From Saccharothrix sp. NRRL B-16314 (GTDB taxonomy: Bacteria; Actinomycetota; Actinomycetes; Mycobacteriales; Pseudonocardiaceae), in NCBI RefSeq assembly GCF_000716595.1, contig NZ_JNXC01000006.1:234776-298775 (forward strand): a DNA stretch of 64,000 nt, in the 5' to 3' direction. Shown here piece by piece: positions 8,928 to 17,025 of the stretch. The notes below the pieces were generated by a model that was given only the letters and a program-made list of their open reading frames with translations, was not told the DNA's origin and ran no database searches. The translations under genes were made by a program, and so were the position numbers. Within the stretch, counting starts at the first letter, position 1. Each line of letters opens with the position of its first letter.

Positions 8928-8959
8928 GCGGGGCACGGGCCGACCGGCCCGTGCCCCGC
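8928..8959 (-). terminator. 14-bp hairpin terminator after the PAS gene
   Basis: GCGGGGCACGGGCC and its exact complement flank a four-base loop (gacc). It lies 10 bases beyond the stop of the PAS gene and about 60 bases before narK. It probably separates the carrier-protein/PAS transcript from the nitrate operon. Confidence 0.65.
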
Positions 8960-8969
8960 GTCACCTGCG

Positions 8970-9833
8970 TCAGGCAGGCCAGCCGAAGGCGCTGACCTTG
9001 TCGCGCTCACGGCCCGGCTGCGGGTCGTTGAACACGAAGCACCTGGTGTTGCTCACGCTGCCGCCCTCCGCCTGAGCGGTGGAGAAGATCAGGACCGGCT
9101 TCGGCGCGCCGTCCTTGGTGACGAAGTTCGCCCGGAAGTTGATGATCGGGGAGTCCTCGTCCCAGCGGGACAGGAAGTCGTCGAGCAGGCCCTGGTCCTC
9201 GTAGATGCGGCGGATGTGCCCGCCGACGTACTCCGACGGCGTCGCGCTGTACTCGACCAGGGCGACGTCGGCCGGGTTGGCGTGCATCACGGTGCCGTTG
9301 GCGCCGATCAGGTGGATCGCCACCGGCGCCACCAGGTAGAACTCGCGCAGCAGCGCCTCGGAGGCCGCCGTGGGCGTCAACTTCGGGAGTTCACGCTGGT
9401 CGACCGCGCGGATCCACGCGGCGGCGTCGGACATGGCGTGGTCGTCCGTGCTGGTGTCCGACACCGGCAGCCGCTTCTCCAGCTCCGGCCGACCGACCCA
9501 GTGGACCCGCACGCCCTTGCCGTCGCTGATCCGCACGGCGTTCATCGCGCCCGACCGGTCCTTGCCGTCGACACCGCGGAAGACGACCTGGACGTTCTCG
9601 AACCGACCGTCCTTCTCCAGCCGCTTCAGCAGCTCGGGCACGCCGTCCGTGGAACCCTCGACCCGGATCCGCCCGCCGAGGTCGGAGACCTCGCCGCCCA
9701 GGAGGATGGCCAACGCCTTGTTGTGCAGCGCGACGGCACCCGTGCCGTCGGTCACCGCGATGCCGACCGAGCTGTTCCCGACGACGTCGATCAGCTGCTC
9801 GACCGAGGGGAGCTTGTCCTTGTCAACAGTCAT
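8970..9833 (-). CDS. protein with two PAS domains and no output domain
   Basis: A 287-residue protein made almost only of two PAS-like units. The first (about residues 12-115) begins IDVVGNSSVGIAVTDGTGAV; the second (about 165-275) contains YLVAPVAIHLIGANGTVMHA and ends with VLIFSTAQAEG. There is no kinase, GGDEF, HTH or other output domain, so it is not an ordinary sensor. I chose ATG 9833, which has GGAG six bases upstream. It is the last gene of the GAF-carrier protein-thioesterase-PAS set and is followed by a hairpin terminator. It may bind a ligand, flavin or haem and act as an accessory or enzymatic protein of the cluster; its function is not known. Confidence 0.75.
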   Translation of the reverse strand: MTVDKDKLPSVEQLIDVVGNSSVGIAVTDGTGAVALHNKALAILLGGEVSDLGGRIRVEGSTDGVPELLKRLEKDGRFENVQVVFRGVDGKDRSGAMNAVRISDGKGVRVHWVGRPELEKRLPVSDTSTDDHAMSDAAAWIRAVDQRELPKLTPTAASEALLREFYLVAPVAIHLIGANGTVMHANPADVALVEYSATPSEYVGGHIRRIYEDQGLLDDFLSRWDEDSPIINFRANFVTKDGAPKPVLIFSTAQAEGGSVSNTRCFVFNDPQPGRERDKVSAFGWPA

Positions 9834-9876
9834 TTCCCACTCCATTTGCTATCCGTTGCGGAACTGTCGATGGCAG

Positions 9877-10650
9877 TCAGAACGTGGTGCGGTGTTGCCG
9901 TGCGCGGGTCACGACCCGCTCGATCGCCTCCGCGACCGACGCCGGATCGGCCCGGTAGTACTCGTGCCCGCCGTCGAAGGCGAACGTCCCCAGAAGCGGA
10001 CCGCTGGTCCACTGCTTCCACTCCTCCATCTCCTCAGGCCGGACGAACGCGTCGGAGCGCCCGGCGAGAAGTGCGATCGGCGTGCCGAGCACCAGTCCCG
10101 GCATCCGGTACTCCCGCCGCATCCGCAGGTCCCCCAGCAGCCAGGCGCCCTCGTCGTCGCCTTCGCCGCCCCCGCGCTGCTCACCCCGCAGCGCGGCGAA
10201 CGCCGTGCTGACCAGGGTTCGCGCCGGTTTCGCGGGATCTCGTGCGCCGGACACGATCAGACCGGCGACACGACACTCGGTGCCCCCGAACCCGGCGTTC
10301 CCCCGCTCGGCGTTCCCCCGCTCGGCTGGGTCCTCGAACCGGGTGGCGAGCTCGTAGGCGAACAACGCGCCCAGGCTGTGCCCGAACAGGTGGAGCCGCC
10401 GTCCCGGCAGCAGCGCGCCGAGATCGTCGACCCACCGGTCCACCGCGTCCGGAACGGAAGTCGGCGCCACGCGGTGTGCGAGGCGTCCCCGTCCGGGCAT
10501 TTCGCAGTGCACCGCGGGCAGCGCGGCGGGCAGGTGGTCGCCGATGCCGAAGTACGGCGACGTGACGCTGCCCGCCGGTGGCAGGAAGACGACGACGTCC
10601 TCGGCTTCCTCGGCACTGCCCTGCACGACGATGGATCGTCCGGATGTCAT
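9877..10650 (-). CDS. type II thioesterase
   Basis: A 257-residue alpha/beta hydrolase of the non-ribosomal peptide/polyketide type II thioesterase family. It shows FLPPAGSVTSPYFG near the N-terminus, the nucleophile elbow FGHSLGALFAYELA, a Leu/Arg-rich lid, LLAGRSDAFV with the acidic residue, and the catalytic His in DGGHEYYRADP. Such enzymes hydrolyse acyl or aminoacyl groups from carrier proteins, for proofreading or release. ATG 10650 has GGAG upstream. It lies directly downstream of a stand-alone carrier protein, which is its likely partner. An odd feature is a duplicated six-residue piece, ERGNAERGNAG, around residue 112. Confidence 0.88.
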   Translation of the reverse strand: MTSGRSIVVQGSAEEAEDVVVFLPPAGSVTSPYFGIGDHLPAALPAVHCEMPGRGRLAHRVAPTSVPDAVDRWVDDLGALLPGRRLHLFGHSLGALFAYELATRFEDPAERGNAERGNAGFGGTECRVAGLIVSGARDPAKPARTLVSTAFAALRGEQRGGGEGDDEGAWLLGDLRMRREYRMPGLVLGTPIALLAGRSDAFVRPEEMEEWKQWTSGPLLGTFAFDGGHEYYRADPASVAEAIERVVTRARQHRTTF

Positions 10651-10808
10651 GGCGAACTCCTGCCCGCGCTGCGGTCGGTTCGGGGCGCGCTCCGATGCCG
10701 GCGTTCATCGCCGGTGGTCGCGCCTGGTTCGGTGATCGCCGTGGACCGGTCGTCCCGAACCCGTCGGGAACGCCTGTCCGCACGGCTTGTCGTGACCGGA
10801 CCTCGTGG

Positions 10809-11042
10809 TTACCCGACGAGGAAGTTCGCCTCGATGTCCTTCAACGTGCGGAAGGCGTCGAGGTCGACCTCGTCGGACTGGAGCATCGTGCCGCGCAACT
10901 CCTCGATGTAGAGGATCAGCTCCACGAACTGGAGCGAGTTGACGATGCGCGTCTCGATGATGTCGGTTTCCTGGTCCAGGTCGGTCAGGTCGGGGTTGCG
11001 GTCGAGGATCCAGGAGCGCACGTCCGTCCAGCTCGCCGCCAT
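10809..11042 (-). CDS. stand-alone acyl/peptidyl carrier protein
   Basis: A 77-residue acidic helical protein with the size and pattern of a free carrier protein. The phosphopantetheine site is Ser36 in IVNSLQFVELILYIEEL; the residue before it is Asn rather than the usual Asp (DSL). ATG 11042 is preceded by AAGGAG with correct spacing, so the longer upstream reading frame is not used. The gene lies between the GAF gene and the thioesterase gene. I infer that it carries the amino acid activated by the adenylation enzyme at 15349. A phosphopantetheinyl transferase is not present in the window. Confidence 0.82.
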   Translation of the reverse strand: MAASWTDVRSWILDRNPDLTDLDQETDIIETRIVNSLQFVELILYIEELRGTMLQSDEVDLDAFRTLKDIEANFLVG

Positions 11043-11091
11043 GGCCACTCCTTGTCTTCGCGTTGGACTGGTTGACACCCGGCACACCGGA

Positions 11092-11664
11092 CTAGCGACC
11101 GCCCGCCGCGGTCAGCTGCGTGGCGAAGGCGGTGAACGCCGCGACCCCGCCCGCCACCTCGGAGATCAGCGCCAGGTCGCTCGCGCTGATCGGTCCCCTC
11201 CGGTGCGCTGCGCCACGGACCAGCACCAGGTGGCCGCCGGGAACGCCGCGGAAGGCCAGTGACACGGCCACCGCCGAGTCGGCGTCCCACCCGCGCAGCA
11301 GTTCCAGGTGCGCGGGATCGGTCCGCTTGGCCAACCCCTCGTGACTGCTGATCACGAACTGGTTGTCGGTGGTGGCCTTGGCCAACGTGCGCACGCCTTC
11401 CAGCGCCGCCGCGAACTGCGCGGGGCACTGCACTACCGGCTCGTCCTGCGTCGCGGGTGCGTCCAGGGAGATCGCCGAGCCGAGGAAGGGCACGCACACC
11501 GCGGCCACCGCGGGAATGACGTCCGGGATCTCGCGGGTGTCGCGGATGGTGCCGCTGACGTGGGCGAGGAACCCCAGCGACTCCTCCGCGGCCTTCCGCC
11601 CCGCGATGTACTTCAGTGCGGTGTTCCAGTTCTCGACAGGACTTTCCGTGCTGTTTCCGGGCAT
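11092..11664 (-). CDS. GAF-like domain protein
   Basis: A 190-residue protein that reads as one GAF-type domain: a helix (AAEESLGFLAHVSGTIRDTR), a core strand DVIPAVAAVCVPFLGSAISL, a middle part with ISSHEGLAKRTDPAHLELLRGWDADSAVAVSLAFRG and a terminal helix SDLALISEVAGGVAAFTAF. No output domain is attached. ATG 11664 has a GAGGGG stretch upstream. It is the first gene of the minus-strand set with the carrier protein, thioesterase and PAS protein. Having free GAF and free PAS proteins in one small operon is unusual. They may sense a ligand or form a complex, but no function can be assigned. Confidence 0.65.
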   Translation of the reverse strand: MPGNSTESPVENWNTALKYIAGRKAAEESLGFLAHVSGTIRDTREIPDVIPAVAAVCVPFLGSAISLDAPATQDEPVVQCPAQFAAALEGVRTLAKATTDNQFVISSHEGLAKRTDPAHLELLRGWDADSAVAVSLAFRGVPGGHLVLVRGAAHRRGPISASDLALISEVAGGVAAFTAFATQLTAAGGR

Positions 11665-12036
11665 ACTCGACCCCTCGACTGGTGAGATTGATGCGTGTGT
11701 GATCCCGGCGGTATCGCGGCAGCGTTCGCCACGGTCATCGCGAAAAGGAGAGAACGAGGACCGGAAGGCACGTAATGACAGCTCGCAGCGTGAGCGAAAA
11801 GCGGCTTTCCGTGCTTACCCCGTTGATTCTTCGGAGTAGATCCCCCAATTTCCCCATCACGAAGCTAACAGCGACACCGAGGCTCCACAAGACCTGTGGC
11901 GCAAGTCACATACAGTGATATGGAAATGCATCTAGCACGGTGAATCAAGCCCCAGCTACCGCCGATCGGGGTAGCAGCGGCGCGGCCCGCGCGCCGGAAA
12001 TCAAAAACTGTCGCCGAAGTCTCGGAATCCGGCCAA
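11665..12036. other. 372-base gap without a recognisable gene
   Basis: This stretch separates the GAF gene from the AraC gene upstream, both on the minus strand. It is less GC-rich than its surroundings around 11840-11960, as promoter regions often are, and must contain the promoter of the GAF operon. I see no convincing ORF, RNA or repeat. Confidence 0.5.
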
Positions 12037-12834
12037 CTACGCTTCGTCGGACTCGCGCGCGGACTCCATCGTGGAGGCTCGCATTTGCCGCTGGTAAGCA
12101 CCCGGCGTGACATGCAGGAACTCCTTGAACTGGGTGATGAACGAACTCGGCGAGGTGAACCCGCAGCGGTAGGCGGTGTTGTTGACCGACTCGCCGTTGG
12201 CCAGGTGGGTCAGTGACGCGACCAGGCGCATCAGGGTCCGCCACTGCGGGAACGACATCGCCAGTTCGGCCTTGATGAGCCGGCGCAGCGTGCGCTCGCC
12301 GATGCCGAGGTCCTGGGCGTGCTCGGCGAGGCTGCGCCGGTCGTCGGGTGCCTGGACCAGAGCGCTGCTCAGCGCCACCAGCCGTCGGTCCCGCGGCGTC
12401 GGCAGGGACAGTGGCCTGGCGTTCTGGTAGCCGTCGCGCAGCTCGTAGCGCAGCACGCTCTCCAGCGCGGACCGCTGCCTGGCCAGCCGATCCGGCTCGG
12501 ATAACGCGGCCAGGACGTGCCTGGCCAGTGGCGTCAGGCCCACCACGACGGGCCGGTCACCCGCCATGGCGGGCATCGGCGGGTAGGCCAGCATGATCGT
12601 CGTGACCACGCTGTGGGTGTGCGCTCGGTGCGCGTGGTCGAGGTTCGCGGGCACCACGATGGCCTGGTCCGGCGCCGCCACGACCCAGGTTCCCGAGGTC
12701 GTGGTGACCGCGAGGACACCGGTGTGCGGCAGCACGATCTGGGCGTGCTCGTGCCGGTGCGGGGTGACCGTTTCATCCGGGCTGAGGACGAACCGTTGGA
12801 CGACGTCCTGCGCTTGGCCGAATCGAGGAATCAT
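12037..12834 (-). CDS. AraC family transcriptional regulator with cupin sensor domain (cluster regulator)
   Basis: A 265-residue regulator with an N-terminal cupin (TPHRHEHAQIVLPHTGVLAV, WVVAAPDQAIVVPANLDHAH) and a C-terminal AraC double helix-turn-helix (LAEHAQDLGIGERTLRRLI, VNNTAYRCGFTSPSSFITQF) ending HVTPGAYQRQM. It lies between the GAF-carrier protein operon and the divergent sbnA operon, with a 491-bp intergenic region on the sbnA side. It is well placed to control both halves of the diaminopropionate cluster. It resembles the AraC protein at 2726 in layout but lies in a different genetic context. Confidence 0.87.
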   Translation of the reverse strand: MIPRFGQAQDVVQRFVLSPDETVTPHRHEHAQIVLPHTGVLAVTTTSGTWVVAAPDQAIVVPANLDHAHRAHTHSVVTTIMLAYPPMPAMAGDRPVVVGLTPLARHVLAALSEPDRLARQRSALESVLRYELRDGYQNARPLSLPTPRDRRLVALSSALVQAPDDRRSLAEHAQDLGIGERTLRRLIKAELAMSFPQWRTLMRLVASLTHLANGESVNNTAYRCGFTSPSSFITQFKEFLHVTPGAYQRQMRASTMESARESDEA

Positions 12835-13325
12835 GTGGCCGATTATCGACTACCGGTCACCTCGGTTCCTTTGGAAGGCTGCGGTGTATGGGGGCATCGA
12901 ATAGCGTTGAAACTGGGGAGTACGGACCACATCACGCACCGCGCGCCCGGCTGAAGTACCTGGCCCATTGACCGCACGGTGAACTGATCCCGAACAAGCG
13001 CGGACGTCGCGCTGCGCGGAGTCGGGCGGGTATCCACTGTACCGCGCCCGGCTTCGCGCGGTGGGCGCCGCACGAGTGCCACCGATCCGCCGCACCGACA
13101 TATCGGCAGTCTTTCCGGACACTACGCCGTACGCCGACCCGGTAAAACCGGACCGGCCCGTCAAGCGTGCCGGTCCGACGGCGCGCGGACCCGCCCCGAC
13201 ACTTCCTTGGAAAGGGCTGAGATGGCCATGCACCTCATTACACCGTCTTTACCGTGCGCGAGATGCGCGGGGCGGACCGCGGCGCGTTCCCGCTCGACGC
13301 GGTCGAGTGGGGGTGACGGTGGCGC
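12835..13325. promoter_or_regulatory. 491-base divergent promoter region between the AraC gene and sbnA
   Basis: No gene is evident. The region must contain the promoters for the AraC gene and the sbnA operon. At 13149-13177 a 9-bp inverted repeat (CGGACCGGC and its complement, 11-base loop) could form a hairpin in the sbnA leader. No obvious paired operator could be recognised by eye. Confidence 0.5.
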
Positions 13326-14294
13326 ATGAGCGTCATGACCGGGCCCCACGAACTCCTCCACAGTGAGGTCTACCTCGACCTGCGGCCCAGCCTCGGCATC
13401 CCGCTGCACCTCGCCTGCGAGGGCTTGAACTTCGCAGGCTCGATCAAGATCCAGCCCGCCGCCGCGATGATCGCCGCGGCCCAGCGCGACGGCGTGATCG
13501 GCCCGGACTCCGTGCTGGTCGAGTCCTCGTCCGGCAACCTCGGCGTGGCCATCGCGATGATCGCGGCGGCGAAGGGGCTGAAGTTCGTCTGCGTCACCGA
13601 CCCCAACTGCAACCCCGCGACGGTCAACCTGATCCGCGCGTTCGGCGCGGAGGTCGTGGTGGTCACCGAACCGGACGCCAACAACAACTACCTCGGCGCG
13701 CGCAAGGCGATGGTGCGGCAGCTCTGCGAGCGTGGACCCGCCTACGTGTGGCTCAACCAGTACGAGAACCCGGCCAACTGGGGCGCGCACTACGAGGGCA
13801 CGGCCGCCTTCGTGGACAAGCACTTCCCCGACCTGGACACGCTGTTCGTGGGGGTCGGCACCGGCGGCACGCTGATGGGCTGCATCCGGTACTTCCACGA
13901 GCACCGGCCCAGGGTCCGGGTCATCGCGGTCGACAGCGTGGGTTCGGTCAGCTTCGCCGGCACGCCCGGCAGGCGGCACATCCCCGGGCTCGGGGCGAGC
14001 GCGCCCATGCCGCTGATCGAGCCCGATCTCGTGGACGAGGTCATCCGCGTGCCCGAGATCGACACCATCCGCACCTGCCGCCGGCTCGCCGCCCGCGGCC
14101 TCCTGCTCGGCGGTTCCTCCGGCACCGTCGTCAGCGCCGCCTCCGGGTGGCTCGCCGAGCACGGCTCCCCCGACCACACCGCCGTCGCCATCGCGCCGGA
14201 CCTCGGGGAGCGCTACATCGACACCGTCTACAACGACGTCTGGGTCGAGCGCCACTACGGCCGGGACGCACACGAACTCCTGGGGACACCATGA
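13326..14294 (+). CDS. sbnA: SbnA-like PLP enzyme, N-(2-amino-2-carboxyethyl)-glutamate synthase
   Basis: A 322-residue fold-type II PLP enzyme of the cysteine synthase superfamily. The PLP lysine is K41 in GSIKIQPAAAM, the substrate loop is VESSSGNLGVAIAM, and the phosphate-binding loop is GVGTGGTLMG. SbnA joins O-phosphoserine and glutamate; the product is split by SbnB to L-2,3-diaminopropionate. The adjacent sbnB homologue, with its ATG overlapping the sbnA stop, strongly supports this function over ordinary cysteine synthase. The ATG at 13326 lacks a very strong ribosome site; ATG 13335 is an alternative. It is the first gene of the sbnA-sbnB-adenylation operon. Confidence 0.88.
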   Translation: MSVMTGPHELLHSEVYLDLRPSLGIPLHLACEGLNFAGSIKIQPAAAMIAAAQRDGVIGPDSVLVESSSGNLGVAIAMIAAAKGLKFVCVTDPNCNPATVNLIRAFGAEVVVVTEPDANNNYLGARKAMVRQLCERGPAYVWLNQYENPANWGAHYEGTAAFVDKHFPDLDTLFVGVGTGGTLMGCIRYFHEHRPRVRVIAVDSVGSVSFAGTPGRRHIPGLGASAPMPLIEPDLVDEVIRVPEIDTIRTCRRLAARGLLLGGSSGTVVSAASGWLAEHGSPDHTAVAIAPDLGERYIDTVYNDVWVERHYGRDAHELLGTP

Positions 14295-15352
14295 ACAGCC
14301 ACGCCGACATCCCGACCTTCTCCGTGGTGCCGGGCGCCACCGTGCACGAGGTGCTCGACGGCAGGCAGCAGGAGGTGGTCGAACTCGTGGAGAAGGCCTA
14401 CCTCCTGCACGGCGAGGGGCAGACGGTCAACCCGCCCTCGTACTTCCTCCGCTTCCCGGACCGGCCCACCGCCCGCATCATCGCCCTGCCCGCGTCGGTC
14501 GGCGGCGGTCGACCGGTCGACGGGGTGAAGTGGATCTCCAGCTTCCCCGCCAACCTGGACCGCGGCATCCCCCGCGCCTCGGCGGTCCTGATCCTCAACG
14601 ACCCGGTCACCGGCTACCCGTACGCCTGCCTGGAGAGTTCCATCATCAGCGCGGTGCGCACCGCAGCGTCCGCCGCCGTCGCCGCGCGCGCCCTGGTGGC
14701 CGGACGTCCGGCGCCACGACGGGTCGGCTACCTCGGCACGGGGCTGATCGCCCGCTACGTCCACTCGTACCTGTCCGCGCTCGGTTGGACGCCGGAGGAG
14801 TTCGGCGTGCACGACCTGTCCGCCGAGTACGCCGGCAGCTTCGCCGACCACCTGCGCGGCACGGCGGGCGGTGCCGCGGTGCGCGTCCACGGCTCTGCCG
14901 AGGACCTGATCCGCGCGTCGGACGTCATCGTGTTCGCCACCACGGCGGCCACCCCGCACGTCACCGACCCGTCGTGGTTCGGCCACCACCCCTTGGTGCT
15001 GCACGTTTCCCTGCGCGACCTGGGCACCGAGGTGATCCTGGACAGCGTCAACGTCGTCGACGACGTCGAGCACGTGCTCAAGGCGAACACCTCGGTCCAC
15101 CTCGCGGAGCAGCAGACGGGCGGACGCGACTTCCTCGACGGCACGTTGTGCGACGTCCTCACCGGTCGGGTCACCGCACCCGCCGACCGCACGGTGGTCT
15201 TCTCGCCCTTCGGCCTGGGCGTGCTCGACCTGACCGTCGGCGAGCACGTCCACGCCCGTGCACGAGAAAGTGGCCGGCTCCTGGTAGTCGAGGACTTCTT
15301 CCATGACCTGCAACGCCACCGCGACCCCGGCAAGGAGGTGGCGGCCCGATGA
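14291..15352 (+). CDS. sbnB: SbnB-like 2,3-diaminopropionate-forming dehydrogenase (ornithine cyclodeaminase family)
   Basis: A 353-residue NAD-dependent enzyme of the ornithine cyclodeaminase/mu-crystallin family. It shows VKWISSFPANLDRGIPRASAV, the AVRTAASAAVAARAL helix, the nucleotide motif VGYLGTGLIARYVHSYL and an FATTAATPHV segment. In staphyloferrin B biosynthesis SbnB oxidatively cleaves the SbnA product to L-2,3-diaminopropionate, 2-oxoglutarate and NADH. The ATG overlaps the sbnA stop by four bases and the stop overlaps the next ATG, so all three proteins are coupled. The pairing with sbnA makes diaminopropionate supply the likely role. Confidence 0.88.
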   Translation: MNSHADIPTFSVVPGATVHEVLDGRQQEVVELVEKAYLLHGEGQTVNPPSYFLRFPDRPTARIIALPASVGGGRPVDGVKWISSFPANLDRGIPRASAVLILNDPVTGYPYACLESSIISAVRTAASAAVAARALVAGRPAPRRVGYLGTGLIARYVHSYLSALGWTPEEFGVHDLSAEYAGSFADHLRGTAGGAAVRVHGSAEDLIRASDVIVFATTAATPHVTDPSWFGHHPLVLHVSLRDLGTEVILDSVNVVDDVEHVLKANTSVHLAEQQTGGRDFLDGTLCDVLTGRVTAPADRTVVFSPFGLGVLDLTVGEHVHARARESGRLLVVEDFFHDLQRHRDPGKEVAAR

Positions 15353-17025
15353 CCGCGACACGGCACTCCGACCAGGAAGCGCTCCGCTGGGCCGAACTGC
15401 CGCTGGCCGCGGGTGCGGTGGACCGGGCGAACGCCTTGGCCCTGCGCAACGTCCGCGAGGTGGACACCGCGACGAGCCTGCTGGAGCACGTGATCCGGCA
15501 CGCGGAGGCCGGTCCGGACCGGCCCGCGATCAGCGAGGGCGACCGGGTGCTGAGCTACCGGGCGCTGGTCGGCCGGGTCGCCGCCGCGCGCGACGCCCTG
15601 CTGGCGGAAGGCGTCGGCCCTGGTGACGTGGTCGCCGCTGTCGGCACGCGCAGCACGGGCACGCCGGTCGTGTTCCTGGCCTTGGAGAGCCTGGGCGCTT
15701 CCTACCTCCCGGTCGACACCACCTGGCCCGCGGACCGGGTGCGCGACGTGCTCGACCGGAGCCGGGCCGCCCTGCTGGTGGACTACGCCGAGAACGACAA
15801 CGCGAGCGGCGCCGCGCGCTCGGCGGCCGAGGCCGAGCGGGTCGCCGTCCTGCGCTTGACGTCGTCGGCGACCGGCGGCAGGCAGTTGCCCCGGGAACCG
15901 GCGGACCGCTCGCTCGAAGCCCGCTACACGATCTTCACCTCCGGCACGACCGGCCGTCCCAAGGGTGCGACCGTGCAGCACCGGGGCATGCTGAACCACC
16001 TGTGGGCCAAGGTGGTCGACCTGGAGCTGGGCGCCGACGACGTGGTGGCCTTCACCGCGCCGCTGGTGTTCGACATCTCGATCTGGCAGATGCTGTGCCC
16101 GCTGCTGGTCGGCGGTCGCGTGGCGGTCGTGGACGACGCCACCATGCGGTTCCCGCGCTGGCTCATCGGCGCGCTGGACACCGGCGACGTCACGGTGGTC
16201 GAGCTCGTGCCCACCGTGGTGGGCTGGCTGGTGGACGAGGCGAAGCGGCACGGCGGTACACCGCTGAGCGGGTTGCGGCACCTGCTGTCCACCGGCGAGG
16301 AGCTGCACCCGGCCATGGCCGGCCGCGTCCTGGACGCGCTACCGCACGTGTCCGTCGTCAACGCCTACGGGCCGACCGAGTGCTCGGACGACGTCACGCA
16401 CCACCCGGTCGTGCGCGCGGACCTGGACCGGCCACGCCTGCCCGTCGGCGCACCGGTGATCAACACCTCGCTGTACCTGCTGGCGCCCGACGCGGACGGC
16501 CGGTGGCGGGCGGCCGAGCCGGGGGAAACCGGTGAGCTGTTCGTCGGCGGAACCGGTGTCGGGCTGGGGTACCTGAACGACCGCGACACCACCGACCGGG
16601 CGTTCTTCCGCGATCCGTTCGACCCTGGTTCGCCCACGGGCAGGCTCTACCGCACCGGCGACCTCGCGCGGTTCGACCAGGGGTTGGTGCACTACCTCGG
16701 CCGGAGCGACCGGCAGGTCAAGGTCTCCGGCGTGCGGATGGAACTGGACGAGATCGAAGCCGTGCTGAACCGGCACCCCGCGGTCGGCAACTGCGCCGTG
16801 GTGGTGTCCGGCGACGGTGAGCAGAGCGAGCTGGTGGCCCACTACAGCCTGCTCGCCCAGGTCACGTCGGACGAGTTGCAGCGGGTGCTGAGCAGCGCGC
16901 TCCCGCCGGCCATGGTGCCGCGACGGTGGCGGGAGTGGGACGCGCTGCCGCTCACCCACAACGGGAAAGTCGACCACCGGGCCCTCCGGCTGGCCGGACC
17001 CACCTCACGAGAGGACGCGTGTTGA
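15349..17025 (+). CDS. stand-alone NRPS adenylation enzyme, predicted to activate a diamino acid
   Basis: A 558-residue free adenylation domain without condensation or carrier domains. Core motifs are visible: A3 YTIFTSGTTGRPKG near residue 195, A4 FDISIWQM, A5 NAYGPTECSDD, A7 YRTGDLARF, and A10 NGKVDHRAL with Lys near residue 540. Aligned by eye to GrsA, the specificity pocket reads D-I-W-E-L-T-A-D-D-K. Glu at 278 and Asp at 330/331 suit a substrate with a side-chain ammonium. I infer that it loads L-2,3-diaminopropionate on the free carrier protein at 10809. Its ATG overlaps the sbnB stop. An insertion-sequence remnant begins right after its stop codon. Confidence 0.87.
   Translation: MTATRHSDQEALRWAELPLAAGAVDRANALALRNVREVDTATSLLEHVIRHAEAGPDRPAISEGDRVLSYRALVGRVAAARDALLAEGVGPGDVVAAVGTRSTGTPVVFLALESLGASYLPVDTTWPADRVRDVLDRSRAALLVDYAENDNASGAARSAAEAERVAVLRLTSSATGGRQLPREPADRSLEARYTIFTSGTTGRPKGATVQHRGMLNHLWAKVVDLELGADDVVAFTAPLVFDISIWQMLCPLLVGGRVAVVDDATMRFPRWLIGALDTGDVTVVELVPTVVGWLVDEAKRHGGTPLSGLRHLLSTGEELHPAMAGRVLDALPHVSVVNAYGPTECSDDVTHHPVVRADLDRPRLPVGAPVINTSLYLLAPDADGRWRAAEPGETGELFVGGTGVGLGYLNDRDTTDRAFFRDPFDPGSPTGRLYRTGDLARFDQGLVHYLGRSDRQVKVSGVRMELDEIEAVLNRHPAVGNCAVVVSGDGEQSELVAHYSLLAQVTSDELQRVLSSALPPAMVPRRWREWDALPLTHNGKVDHRALRLAGPTSREDAC

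Noticed and set aside
5456..9010. A single 1184-residue nitrate reductase reading frame
   Set aside because: The first 490 codons run antiphase through narK. Real homology starts at CPYCALQCG after ATG 7537.
13061..13366. A plus-strand ORF in the sbnA leader
   Set aside because: No ribosome site or recognisable domain; it runs into the sbnA start in another frame and lies in the expected promoter region.
13326..14294. Ordinary cysteine synthase or cystathionine beta-synthase
   Set aside because: The overlap with an SbnB-type gene and the adenylation gene, together with the biosynthetic context, fits SbnA better.
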